In this document: piece by piece, positions 21,355-32,477 of the stretch
Position numbering within the stretch: position 1 is the stretch's first letter
How the letters are laid out: the number at the start of each line of letters is the position of its first letter
From: Gigaspora margarita
Lineage: Eukaryota; Glomeromycota; Glomeromycetes; Diversisporales; Gigasporaceae
Assembly (NCBI GenBank): GCA_009809945.1
Contig: WTPW01001573.1
Location: 40,490-104,489, forward strand
Reading direction: 5' to 3'
Length of the DNA stretch: 64,000 nt
The notes under the pieces: model-generated
What the model saw: only the letters and a program-made list of their open reading frames with translations
Databases searched by the model: none
What the model was told of the DNA's origin: nothing
Position numbers and translations under genes: made by a program

Positions 21355-23627
21355 ATGAATGAAAAGATTAAATTTGAATTATATTTGAAATCTGCTGAAA
21401 GCGGCAATTCGAATGGACAAGTTAATCTTGGAATCTGCTATCATATGGTAGAGGGACGACCAAGGATGAAAAAAAGGCATTTGAATGGTATTTGAAATCT
21501 GATGAAGGTGGCGATTCTCTTGGACAATCTAATTTAGGGCTTTGCTACCAAGAAAGCATAGGCACAGATAAGGATGAAAAAAAGGCTTTTGAATGGTATT
21601 TGAAATCTGCTGAAGGTGGCAATTCCCAAGGACAAAATAATCTTGGATTATGCTAAGAAAAAGGCATAGGCACAGATAAGGATGAAAAAAAGCATTTGAA
21701 TGGTATTTGAAATCTGCTGAAGGTGGCAATTCGAATGGACAATATAATCTTGGATTATGCTATCACGAAGGCTTAGGCACAGATAAGGATGAAAAAAAGG
21801 CATTTGAGTGGTATTTGGAATCTGCTGAAGATGCAGTTCTCAAGCACAAAATAAACTTGGATCCTGTTATGAGGATGGTATGGGGACGACACAGGATGAA
21901 AAAAAGGCATTTGAGTGGTATTTGAAATCTGCTGAAGGTGGTAATTCATCCGGTCAAATGAATCTTGGATATTGTTACAAAAAAGGCATAGGAACAGATA
22001 AAGATGGAAAAAAAGGCATTTGAGTGGTATTTGAAATCTGCTGAAGGTGATAATTCATCCGGTCAAATGAATCTTGGATATTGTTACGAAAAAGGCATAG
22101 GAACAGATAAAGATGAAAAAAAAAGCATTTGAATGCTATTTGAAATCTGCTGAAGGTGGTAATTCGGATGGACAAAATCTTCTTGGCTGCTGTTACAAAA
22201 ATGGCATAGGCATAACCAAAGATGAAGAAAAGGCATTTGAGTGGCATTTGAAATCTGCCGAAGGTGGCAATTCTCAAGGACAAAATAATCTTGAATTCTT
22301 TTATGAGGATGGTATAGGAACAACTAAGGATGAAAAAAAGGCATTTGAATGGTGTATTTGAAATCTGCTGAAGGTGATAATTCGGTTGGACAAAATAGTC
22401 TTGGCTGGTGTTAAAAAATGGCATAGGTACAATCAAAGATGAAAAAAAGGCATTTGAGTGGCATTTGAAATCTGCTGAAGGTGGTAATTCTCTTGGACAA
22501 AGTAATCTTGGATTCTGTTATATATTTGGTATCGGGACAACTAAGGATGAAAAAAAGGCATTTGAATGGACTTTGAAATCTGCTGAAGGTTGTGTTCAAA
22601 TGGACAAGTTTGTCTTGGATTCTGTTATCAAAATGGTCTAGGAACAGATAAGGATGAGAAAAAAGCATTTGAATTGTATTTAAAATCCGCTGAAAATGGT
22701 GATTCCTGTGGGCAATCTAGCAATGTGCTACCAGGATGGTGCAGGTACAACAAAGGATGAAAACAAGGCGTTAGAATGGCTTTAAAATCTGCTGAAGGCG
22801 GTTATCCTAATGGACAATATTTACTTGGCTTAAGTTATCGAAACGGCGATATAATATCATCTAACAAAGATAAGGCTATCGAATGGCTGCAAAAAGCAAA
22901 AAGTAATAAAAATCAGGAAATAATTAATTTTGAAAATCTTGATATTGATGATTCTCTAAAAAGTTATTATTTGAAAATAACTCATTATCTTGGATTCCAT
23001 TAGAACAATTAACTTTTATGGAGGAAATTGGAAAAGGTGGGTTTGCAACTGTTTATTATGCTATATGGCAACAGATGACTACAATCGGTGTTTGCGGAAA
23101 AAATGTTGCACTTAAATTATTTCATGAAACAAACAATAGTTGTCGGGAGCTTATAAAAGAGGTGTTTAATGCTTAAATGAAGCTTAACTATATTGTTATG
23201 AATAAATCATTTTTATTAAAGCTAAATGCATATTCTAGAATTGGATCCAAAAGTCCAATATTTTTACAATGCCACGGAATATCAAGAAATTATATCCTAG
23301 TATTACAATATGCGGAAATGGGATCTTACGCGAAAATCTTTATGAGATTGCACAAATGAGATGGGAAAAAATTAGAATTAATATCATATATTGCATTTGA
23401 TCTTCAGTTAAATCATTCACATGATATTATTATTCATCGAGATTTACACAGTGGAAATATATTCCAATCCGATTTACATAATGCATATGTTGGAAATTTA
23501 GGATTTGCAACAGCAATAAACAGAACATTAGAAACGGAGTCTAAAGATATTTATGAGCTTTACCATATATTGCTCCTGAAGTTTTACGAGGAAAACCATA
23601 TCAGTCAACCGATTTGTCACACTATTT
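21355..23627 (+). pseudogene. Sel1-repeat/protein kinase gene, 5' part
   Basis: Starts at ATG 21355 (MNEKIKFELYLKSAESGNS). About 14 Sel1-like repeats follow, each 36 residues (108 bp) with core LKSAEGGNS-GQ-NLG-CY, G-GT-KDEKKAFEWY, to about 22900. Frameshifts, many at the poly-A run of KDEKKAFEW codons, and a stop at about 21654 break the array into pieces. The kinase domain begins with the Gly loop IGKGGFATVYYA (about 23020) and VALKLF (about 23107), a frameshift region, ILVLQYAEMGS, then the catalytic loop IIHRDLHSGNIF (HRD at 23435) and VGNLGFA, where the DFG-like Asp is Asn (23494-23496). It breaks off after IAPEVLRGKPYQS at about 23610, where the 7-kb element begins. Sel1-kinase fusions are a large family in arbuscular mycorrhizal fungi, probably in signalling. 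This copy is non-functional. Confidence 0.85.
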
Positions 23628-23998
23628 ATGACTGAGTTTTTTGTTATATATAAATTTATAAAAAAAACATATAAAATTACTATAAGCTTTGAATTCATGA
23701 TGTTTCTTCCCCTACATATTAACCTAAAATTAAATTTTTCGGGAATATAGAACAAGGGGAGAAGAAAAAATTGAGCTTAAAAATCGGATTAAAATTTCGC
23801 CGATTTTGCACAAAATGAAGATGTAACTTCGCTAAAAACCAACATTTACCGATTTTAAGATGAAAAGCATATGTAAAACATGCTCTGAACAACTTTACTT
23901 AGGCGACGGAAGTAGGTTACTTTGTAAGAAAAATGGGTTATCTATGTATTAAATTTAAAATTTATTGTTTTTCATGATTGAACTTTTTTCCTTATTAG

Positions 23999-24512
23999 GT
24001 AACCTACTTTGGGCTCTTAAGTAAAGTTGTTCGGCATGTAATTTTACTTGTGCTTAAGTCAAACTGCGCTTTTTCAGACCTTTTACTAAGTGAAAAATGG
24101 GTTTAAAGTTAGAAAAAATTTCTTTTTTCTAAAAAATTTTTCAGAAAAAATTTTTTTCTAATTTAACCCATTTTTCACTTAGTAAAAGGTCCGAAAAAGC
24201 GCGTTTTGACCTCAAACATGAGTAAAATTACATGCTGAACAACTTTGCTTACAGCTGATTCAAAAATTAGTGGGACAGTGATGAATTTTTGTGATGGTCA
24301 TCCAAATTTCAGTAATTATTTTTCGGCCAATATATTATCGCAGTATTGTTTGTTTTGATTTTTGGACTGATCCGTGATGACTCGTTACAAAACATTCCAG
24401 ATCAGTCCGAAATCATACTGCAATAATATACTGAAATTTGGAATGATCATCACAAAAATTCACCACTGTCTCACAATCAGCTATAAGAGCCCAAAGTAGG
24501 TTACCTAATAAG
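23999..24512. mobile_element. Foldback element with a MITE in one arm
   Basis: The left arm TAACCTACTTTGGGCTCTTA through AACCCATTTTT is inverted on the right through AAGAGCCCAAAGTAGGTTA. The right arm is interrupted by a second palindrome at about 24252-24485, whose arms read CAGCTGATT...GTGGGACAGTG and CACTGTCTCACAATCAGCT and which is centred on GGACTGATCCGTGATG. The smaller one is therefore the younger insertion. Confidence 0.65.
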
Positions 24513-25007
24513 GGGTCGTCTTAGTTATTTAAGCCACATGAATTTGGTCAGCTGGCTTAGCCAGCCAATCAAATTATCAGCTAAGTGGCTGGCTGATGGC
24601 TAGATTCGGGATCTTTCAGAAATTTTTATATTTATATCAGAATTTACTGGATTACTATATAAATCAATTTCTATTAATTTATTTTTACAATATAACAAAT
24701 TTCAAACTCTAGTGATAAAAATAATATTTTAAAATAAAAAAAAATCTTAATTTTATTACAATGCATTGTATTTATTTACAATTAAATATCACCAAGTAAA
24801 AGCTAGATATAAATTATTAACCAATTAATAAATCTATATTTAGACTTCCAAGTTTTAACTCAACAACACTTAATATTCTGTTTCAAAGTAATTTAGTACA
24901 GGTTCTTTACTACAAATTTCTAGATCCTAATATAATCTTTTGCAGTTACAAATTAATTTTCATATTTGCTAAAATTATTTGAGATCAAATAATTACAGCT
25001 GTTCTCG

Positions 25008-25170
25008 AAACTAATAAAAATTGACCGATAATTATTTGCCCGAATTCATTAAGTTTTGAATTAGGTTTTATGAGCATTATATAATGCCAAAAATTCAATG
25101 TCAATAACATGAATTCAAAAGCTTATCGAATTTAGCCAAATAATTATTGGTCAATTTTTGTTAGTTGTCC
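25008..25170. mobile_element. Palindromic MITE
   Basis: The left arm AAAAATTGACCGATAATTAT, TTGCCCGAATTCATTAAG is inverted on the right (AATTATTGGTCAATTTTTGT). Non-coding, in the 5' untranslated part of hAT element 1. Confidence 0.6.
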
Positions 25171-25393
25171 AGAATCTATAAGAATAGCTATAATAGTATA
25201 GTTATTTCAGCGAATTTTATATGAAAAATGTATCAATCCTGAATGCTTGCCAAAAAAACTTTCTTTAAACATCTATAAGATAAGGATATATAATATGGAC
25301 TCATGCAGTATTAAAAATTCATTGTTCATAGATTGTTTTCTGTACAAAAGTTTATAATAAAATTTTTTGCACCATATATTTGTACCAAAGTTT

Positions 25394-25583
25394 TAACACT
25401 GAACCAGGGCTAAAATGATATATAGTAAAAATGTGGGCCATCCGAAATATCATTGACAAAAACAATAGAATTAAATAGCTAATAGAATTTTCTTATTTTA
25501 CTATTGTTCTTTGTCATAATAATTATGCATCAAAAGCAACACTTTGGATGGCCAGTATTTACTATATATCGTTTTAGCTCTGC
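25394..25583. mobile_element. TIR MITE with GATATATAGTAAA arms
   Basis: The left end AGGGCTAAAATGATATATAG, then GGGCCATCCGAAA, is answered on the right by TTTGGATGGCCAG and CTATATATCGTTTTAGCTCT. Non-coding. Confidence 0.6.
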
Positions 25584-27183
25584 ACTGAACTCATATAATA
25601 AAAAGATACACATGTGCATATATACAAAAAATGTATATGCTGCTATTGTTTAAATTACATGCCATTATTGATACAATATGGACTAGCTTTTTTTATACAT
25701 TTAGCAAGTATACAACCCAAAATTAGAATTATGCATGCGTACAAATACATACAATACGTAGTCATAAAACAGCAAAGGTTGGCTAGATAATCTTTGTACT
25801 ATATTTGACATCAATCCATAGCCAACCTGCTATTATGCACATAGTTATCCATATTTTATCAATAAAATTTTATCTCTGCACATTTGAATAATAAAATTCT
25901 GCTCATTGATTATTTATAAAAAAAAAATAAATAAATAAATAAATAAAATAAAATATATAAACAAAAGAAAAGACCTTAAAACTTCAATATACTTACTATT
26001 CAAATAGAAATCTTATTATAAAAATGTCAGCACCCGATTCTCATCACTTTAGTTCTTACAACAGCAATACTATAAGTTGGTCTAATAACAATGAAAATGA
26101 ATTAGATGAATCAAACGAGTTGAATGATTTAAATTTATTAAACATATTAGAAAATATACATGACCTAGATACTGCATCAAATTCAAGTTCTCCTGATCAA
26201 GCTATGCCCTGTAATATTGGCATTACTGTAACTAATAGTTTAGGTAAAAAAGTTCAAAATAGAAAAGCTTTTTCTGGTTAAAAAGAATGAAACCAAAAGA
26301 AAGTTGAGTATGGTCTTATTTTAGATGAAATGAAATTGAAAAAAAATATTGCAAAGTTAAAATTAAAGATAAAGATGGTTTGAAAAAAGAATGTAGTAAT
26401 GACTATGGATTAACAACTAGAATGGGCAATTTAAAATCTCATCTTCACCAGGTTCATCGAATTTTGCCTTCTGAAGAAAATAACAATAATAGTCAGTTAA
26501 ATAAAAAGTTTCTAACCAATCATCATTACACAATTTTATAAATAAAAAAACACCTTTACCTATTTCAAAGCAAGATAAAATCACAAATTGTGTTTTAGCC
26601 TAGATCGTTGACGATCTTCAACCATTTAATGCTACCACTAATAAATGCTTTTATAATATGATTCTAGAATGTGAGCCAAGATTTGAATTTCCCTGCTATA
26701 ATGTAATAAAAGAAAAATTAATGCAGTCAGTACTTTTTGCTGAACAACAGCTTAAAGAACTACTACAAACAATGATGGATTCTTTTTGCTTTACTATGGA
26801 CCTGTTGTCTCAAATGCATCAACTCTATATTGCTATAACTGTTTATTGGATTAGTCCCAAATTTACTTTATATCAAACATTACTTACGATTCAAAAGTTT
26901 GATTATCCTCATACCACTGATCGAATTGAAGATTTTGTCGCTATCTTTTTGACCAATGGGGAATATATGAGAAACTTTTAGGTGCTTCAACAGATAATGC
27001 CTCTTCAATGATTAAAGCCATGGATCAACTCGGTATTGAGCATATTGGTAAATCCAAATTAACTTACATTCTATATAGATATGTAAATGTAATACCATAT
27101 TGGCCGTAATTATCATATAGACAAAAATTATCTGGTTAAAATGTTGTAATTATTAGAAATTAGCTGATATAATAATAACAATT

Positions 27184-27350
27184 AGTATATATATTGTACC
27201 TCAGATTAACTTGCATCAGATGTCAACTTTTTGGACTGCATTAACTGATCAATATTGATTGATCTAAATTAAACCCTAATCCTTTCCGATTCTTATCTAA
27301 CCCTATCCTAACTTAGGCCAATTGAATCTGAGGCACAACATATATATGTC
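27184..27350. mobile_element. MITE in the hAT1 intron region
   Basis: The ends TATATATTGTACCTCAGATT and AATCTGAGGCACAACATATA are inverted repeats. About 165 bp, non-coding. It partly explains the unusual length of the interval between the two conserved transposase blocks. Confidence 0.6.
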
Positions 27351-27755
27351 CCAATCAGGTACAAAAATTTATAAGCATCAGGCTTATAATTTCTGATCGT
27401 TATATTGCTTGTACATTTTAATAACTTTATCTTTATTATAAAAACTTACTGTGTCTTTAGGTTCTATACCTAAATTATTCCTATCATATAATGATAATTT
27501 GGCTTCTCCTGCTATAAAACCTATATCAAATTATTCTTTACATTCTAGGTGATGTTGTTCTTCTAAGTTTTTTAATTCCATTAAGAATTTATTGTGATCA
27601 TTGAAGTTTTGAATTACATAAATGATCAGATCAAATTTATATTTAATGTTATTAATCATGTTAAATAGTTACTAAAATTGGAGATTTTTGGCCATATATA
27701 ATGAATTATGGCATTGCACTTATACCTCTAATTCTTTCATAGCTTTATACAAATT

Positions 27756-27946
27756 CTAGTTAGTACTCAGCATGATCAAACAAAAATTTGATAGCCAAAC
27801 ACTTGATCAAGTCGGATATTAAACAATCTAAAAGGTCCAATATATATAAATGTATATGTTTATATATACCTGATAAATAATTTGATTTGATAAAGTGTTT
27901 GACTGTCAAATATTTGTTTGATTGTGCTGAGTACTAATTCCAGTAA
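27756..27946. mobile_element. Second MITE in the hAT1 intron region
   Basis: The left arm TTAGTACTCAGCATGATCAA, then AATTTGATAGCCAAACACTT, is inverted on the right (GTGCTGAGTACTAA). About 190 bp. Confidence 0.65.
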
Positions 27947-29869
27947 ATTAGATTTAAATTTTGTATAAAATTATAAATTTTTAATTCTTATTTAGATTGC
28001 ACTGTGCATACAATACAACTTGCGTTAGGGGATGGATTTGATGTTATAGAAGTTAGCAATTTGATTAATAAAGCAAAACACTAAATAGCTATGTCAGTGG
28101 CAAAGATAAATACTATGAAAAGCTCCGTGAATTACAAGCTGAATTAAATCTGCAGCATCAAATTAACCCCCTTTCAAGTGATACAAGAACTTGGTGAAGT
28201 TCAACTTATAACCTTTTAAAAAATCTTTTTCTTCTTCATAATGCTATTGTAAGGTTGGCCAATGACTTAAGACAAAGTATTAATTGACAGGAACACCAAG
28301 ATAGAATAAAACGTTCTAATCTTCTCCTATTAGTAGAAGAATGGTATTCAATAGATAAGTTTGCAAAGCTCTTTTATCCATTTGCACAGGCAACTAGTTA
28401 TATTGGAGGAAGTCAATATTCCACATTAGGGATGATGATCCCTACTCTCATTAAACTCTCTCGTCATTTAAAAAAATTTTACTCTACAATTACTTCACAA
28501 GTAGTAAATGCTTGTTGTGGTAAAATCAACCAATCGAAACTGTCAAGGCTGTCATCTCATAGTCTAATAGCTGCTTTCTTAGATCTGAGATTTAAAAAAA
28601 TAAATTATATAACACCTAGCAAAAAAGAGGAAAACATTGCTCACCTTTATTCTTTAATTAATATTCAAGAATGATCAACTTCTATTCAAGAATCCCAATC
28701 TTTAAATACTAACTCTTCTTTTTTTTTTCTTTTTATGATGATAATTACGATGTTCCAAACGAAATTGAAACTATACCATCAATTAAAAAAGAAATAGCAC
28801 TTAATGATATTTACTTCAAATCCCTAAATATCATATTACAGATGAAAATTATCATAAAGTTAATCCTTTAATTTGGTGAAAGAGCGCAAAACAATGTTTC
28901 CCTTTCTTTCTCAACAAGCAAGAAAATACTAAGCCTTTTCAGCTATGTCAGTTCTGTCAAAAAGGGTTTTTTCAACTGCCGGCAATACAATTACTGACAA
29001 GAGAAATCAATTAGACCCTAACACAGTTCATGACTTATTATTCCTTAAAGAAAATTCAAAGATCTTTAACGTATATCCAAGTTTAGGTAGAAAAGTTTGG
29101 TTATTTTCATGCCATAGTATAGGTTTTTTGCTAATAGAAATATTTGATATGTATAATTAATTTGATAAGATATTTCTCCGAGGTTTTGTGGATAATATAG
29201 ATAAGGTAAAGGGAAGAAAAGAGAATATAGAAAATTAGTATTATGAAAGACATTAAAAAATTTAAAGTTAAATGAGAGAAGTATTCTTACTTGAAAAATC
29301 AAAGTGGTTATTATCTGATTAGATATCGACCAACCTAAATGAACTAAACTAGCTAAATTATTCTGTTGTAGTTATATCCTTCACCCAAAGTATGTATTAG
29401 AAATATTATACATATAAAACTTAACTATAGCAAGCACTGCTATTATAATATTCGCTAATTTGTGTTGTGCTCTGTGGTTTTTTTTAATAGTAGAAATTTT
29501 CAATCGCTATAAAAATAAAAAATACCTAAACATATTAGATATCAATATATCTAATTAGACCGCCCAAAGTAGAGGATTACCTAATTTCTTTTGCCATATC
29601 TAAAAAAACTAGTAAAAACAATTCCGGAAAACATATGTATATGAAAGAGGAACTAACAATTACACTTTTAATTACAACACTTTTATAGAAATTGATAAGA
29701 CAAAAAAAATAAATTGACATATTAATTTTTATGTGCAATTTGATTCACCTACAATCATGTGATCTTAGCTGCATTAGCCAGCTAATCACATTATATTGGC
29801 TAACTTAGCCAGCTAAGCCAGCTTAGCCACAGCTGCCTTAGCCAGCTTAAATTATTAGGTCATCTAAAG

Positions 29870-30344
29870 CAATATACCCATGTGATATTTTTGTGTAAAT
29901 CAACCAACAGGAGTCATGAAATTTGTTTGCACAGATCAGCCCGAAGAAGACAAAAACAGGGGTTATTTAAAGCCATGTACTCACGTGACATTTTTGTGTA
30001 AATCAACTAACCGGAGCCACAAAATTTTGTTACACAGATCAGTCTGAAGAAAACAAAAAACAAAAAAATGCAAGAACATAAAAATGGCAGTTCAAGCCTG
30101 TCTTGCACCATTAATAAAAAATTCTGGAAAGGCAATTTTACCTATATGTCAGTTCTAATCCGAACCCTGACCCTAATGCTAAACAGGCTCTAACTCTAAT
30201 TTTAATTAAATTTTCAAAAAATCACGTGGGTACATGGCTTTAGCCATCCCCAACCCTAACCCTGACCCTAATGCTAAACAGGCTCTAACCCTAATTTTAA
30301 CTAAATTTTCAAAAAATCACATGGGTACATGGCTTTAGCCGTCC
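29870..30344. repeat. Tandem short duplications with CCATGTA(C)CCACGTGA arms
   Basis: Two direct copies of a block ending GTGTAAATCAACCAACAGGAG, CACAGATCAG and GAAGAAGACAAAAACA (about 29880-30060) are followed by two direct copies of a block CCTGACCCTAATGCTAAACA through ATGGCTTTAGCC (30160-30350). AAAATCAC(A/G)TGGGTACATGG is the inverse of CCATGTACTCACGTGACATT on the left, so these are arms of small foldback elements. The CCCTAACCCTGACCC strings here are not telomeric arrays. Confidence 0.5.
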
Positions 30345-30699
30345 CCTTAATAAGGAAAAAAGTTCAATCTTGGTAAGTGATAAATTTTAACTTTAGTACA
30401 TAGATAACCCATTTTTCTTACAAGGTAACCTACTTCTGTCATCTAAGTAAAGTTGTTTAGAGCATGTTTTTACATATGCTTTTCATTTTAAAATAAGTAA
30501 AGTTGGTTTTTGGTAAAGTTACATTTTCATTTTGTGCAAAATCAGCGAAATTTAATCTGATTTTTAAGCTCAATTTTTTCTTCGCCCCTTGTTCTATATT
30601 CCCGAAAAATTTAATTTTAAGTTAATATTTAGGGGAAGAAACATCATGAATTCAAAGCTTATAGTAATTTTATATGTAAAAAATTTCATGCGACATATC

Positions 30700-31350
30700 G
30701 GCTGACTGATATACTAAAGCATCAGATATTTACTCTTTTGGGATAGTTATATGGGAAATTTCTTTAGCTAATACTGCATTTTCTAAATATGAAGGTAATG
30801 ATCAAAGCTTTGCTATAGAAATCTGTAATGGATTAGGCTACGCAAAGTTGATTTTTCATTTTGCATTACATGGAATCTGAAAACATGGGTCAGTCGGTCA
30901 GATTTTTTTTTTTTTTAAAAAGGTTAATTTTTCATTTTGAAAAAAAAAAAAAAAAAAAAAAATGGAAAAAATGAAAAATGAGTCGGCGGGTAATGCAAAA
31001 CGAAAAATCAACTTTGCGTGGCCTTAAGACCTAATCTTCTTAAAGGTACAGTAGCATGTTATGCTGAGCTTTTAAATAGGTGTTGGGATAAAGATCCAGA
31101 TAAACGTCCATCAGCTTTAGAAATTTATGAAACCATTATAAATTGGAAAAATGACATTAAAATTTTATCAGAATTTAGAAATTCTGATAAAGAAATGGTA
31201 ATAGAAAATAATCAATCTGATGTTATTATCGATAATATTTCGATTTATAGTAGTAAAATTATTAGTTTAATCGATCAACAACTACTTAATTGTGGTATTT
31301 CTGATAATAAAATTAATGTTGAAAATGTAAAAATGGATATTGAGGTTTAA
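30700..31350 (+). pseudogene. Protein kinase gene, 3' part
   Basis: This is the C-lobe remainder of the gene that starts at 21355: ASDIYSFGIVIWEISLA (helix F, 30714-30765), FAIEICNGL, then after a 188-bp MITE RPNLLKGT, LLNRCWDKDPDKRPSALEI (helix H/I with the conserved Arg), and a low-complexity acidic tail to a stop at 31348. After it, ETNINTNVDIENINVNVDG-like codons continue in phase to about 31452, which suggests that the original stop was further on. Removing the MITE and one TTA copy makes the frame run through unbroken. This end of the gene has few lesions, so insertion of the 7-kb element may be what killed it. Confidence 0.85.
30836..31023. mobile_element. 188-bp PIF/Harbinger-type MITE in the kinase exon
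   Basis: Inverted ends GGCTACGCAAAGTTGATTTT and AAAATCAACTTTGCGTGGCC (34 bp in all), flanked by TTA at 30833-30835 and 31024-31026. The inner part has a mirrored poly-T and poly-A run. The 3-bp TTA duplication and GGC start match the element at 34219-34473. Confidence 0.85.
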
Positions 31351-31459
31351 GAAACAAATATAAACACAAATGTTGATATAGAAAACATAAACGTGAATGT
31401 TGATGGTAGATATATAAAAGTGAATAATAGCAAAAAAAGAAAAATTTTTTAGTATACAC

Positions 31460-31989
31460 GTAATGTATTACACTTAGATAGCAAGTTTTATCATGTGAAT
31501 TAAAAAATTTTAAAATCAAAAATTATATCCTCAATTTAAAAATCTCATTAAGTAAATATAGATAACTTATCATAAAATACACAAATTACGATGTGATCAT
31601 AGTAAATAAAGTCTAATTTAGACAGGACATTCATTTACAAAATTTTAAATCATATACAAACATTAATAAAAATTTTTATGGTTACCAATCAAATTATCAA
31701 AAATTTGTATAATAATTATGCTGATAAATTTTAAGATATAACTTTTACATAACTTTTACTGAATAAATTAAAGAATTTTTATGCATTATTCAGTTAAGCA
31801 GTTTATGCAATTAATGGCTCTTAAATTTTGTATTCACTTAAACAGGACAGAATTCATTTAGACAGGTCTGACTGTATCTTGCATTATTAGGATATTAACA
31901 TGAAAGGTAAATTTACTTCTGAAAATTGGATTCAAGTTGATTTCTTAATATTTATTGCTCGCCAAGTAAAACTCATAAATACCAAATAA
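31460..31989. repeat. Decayed element with GACAGGAC ends, otherwise nothing recognised
   Basis: TTTAGACAGGACATTCATTT (31618) and ACAGGACAGAATTCATTTAG, then ACAGGTCTGACTGTA (31845-31875), look like directly and inversely related ends of a Tc1/pogo-like element. No transposase remains. Confidence 0.3.
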
Positions 31990-32477
31990 TAATCTTATTG
32001 GATGATGAAGTTTAACATTACTATTTGGCTAATTGTCGTTATAAGTTCATTTAAAATGTTCTCTAGCTTTTGATAGTCATAATCAATCTAATACTAATAT
32101 TTTAAACAAAGTACGTACTAGAGCGGTAAATCAATTAAGTAATCTAAACTATGTATTAAGCAATTTTACAATATTTAGAATTTTTGTCAATGAAATTAAA
32201 ATTAAAATATTATGAATGTTACACATATTTTTTATTTTTTTAACTAAAAAAAAAACATCGTAGGAATATTTCAAAAAAGTTACGTTCGAATTTTTTGTGA
32301 AAGTTTAATCAAGTTTTAATTGCACTTTTCCCGGTAATAAGATTTACATATTAACCATAGTTCTCAAGCATAACTTAATTCTTTGAATTTTATAAACAAC
32401 TTGTAAAAATTTTCAGCCAATTCCTTATTGTATTAATGAGTTGAATCATTTTAAAAATAGATATATTTTTTAATCTA

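Larger units (their letters stand above)
26024..29095 (+). pseudogene. hAT-family transposase 1 (BED finger, RNase H core, dimerisation domain)
   Basis: A Ser/Asn/Glu-rich N-terminus from ATG 26024 is followed after a frameshift by a BED zinc finger (VWSYFR...C...C...GNLKSHLHQVH, 26300-26460), then IVDDLQPFN, the region FCFTMDLLSQ...YIAITVYWI with PHT (26790-26920), DNASSMIKAMDQLG (26993-27036), an interval starting GTAAATCC and ending in TTTAG (27043-27992) that may be a MITE-filled intron, and CTVHTIQLALGDG. After a frameshift come TRTW-stop-SSTYNLL, the helical region to LIAAFLDLRFKK, and the C-terminal dimerisation motif ARKY...SVLSKRVFSTAGN, RNQLDP...LLFLKEN (28940-29060). At least six in-frame stops sit at Trp positions: TGA at 26305, 26326, 28195, 28285 and 28877, and TAG at 26601. 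Non-functional. Confidence 0.85.
24513..29868 (+). mobile_element. hAT element 1 (decayed, with AGCTGGCTTAGCC subterminal repeats)
   Basis: The limits are inferred. Both ends carry dense, inverted AGCTGGCTTAGCCAGC repeats (24550-24600 and 29770-29850), and the outermost GTCTTAGTTATTTAAGCC resembles the inverse of GCTTAAATTATTAGGTC on the right (about 15 of 21 positions). Subterminal repeats of this kind are typical of hAT elements. The transposase gene at 26024-29095 lies inside. Confidence 0.5.
23640..30690. mobile_element. Composite ~7-kb long-TIR element splitting the kinase gene
   Basis: Arms 23640-23998 and 30345-30690 are inverted copies over about 330 bp. The left reads ACATATAAAATTACTATAAG, TTGAATTCATGATGTTTCTT and GAACAACTTTACTTAG; the right is the complement. 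Kinase coding sequence stops at one edge and resumes at the other. The flanking CATATCAGTCAACCGAT and CATATCGGCTGACTGAT are similar and may be a decayed target duplication. The interior holds a foldback, a smaller MITE, the hAT element and MITE pairs. Its own transposase was not identified; long arms suggest a MULE- or foldback-type element. Confidence 0.75.

Noticed and set aside
21529..22668. Minus-strand ORFs opposite the Sel1 array
   Set aside because: They are the antisense shadow of the 108-bp repeat (recurring HLQQISN-type words) and mirror the plus-strand coding repeat exactly.
30160..30290. Interstitial telomere repeats (CCCTAACCCTGACCC; also TTAGGGGTTAGGG near 41450)
   Set aside because: Only two or three imperfect units, located inside small duplicated foldback elements that also occur with CCCTAA-like words elsewhere; no array.
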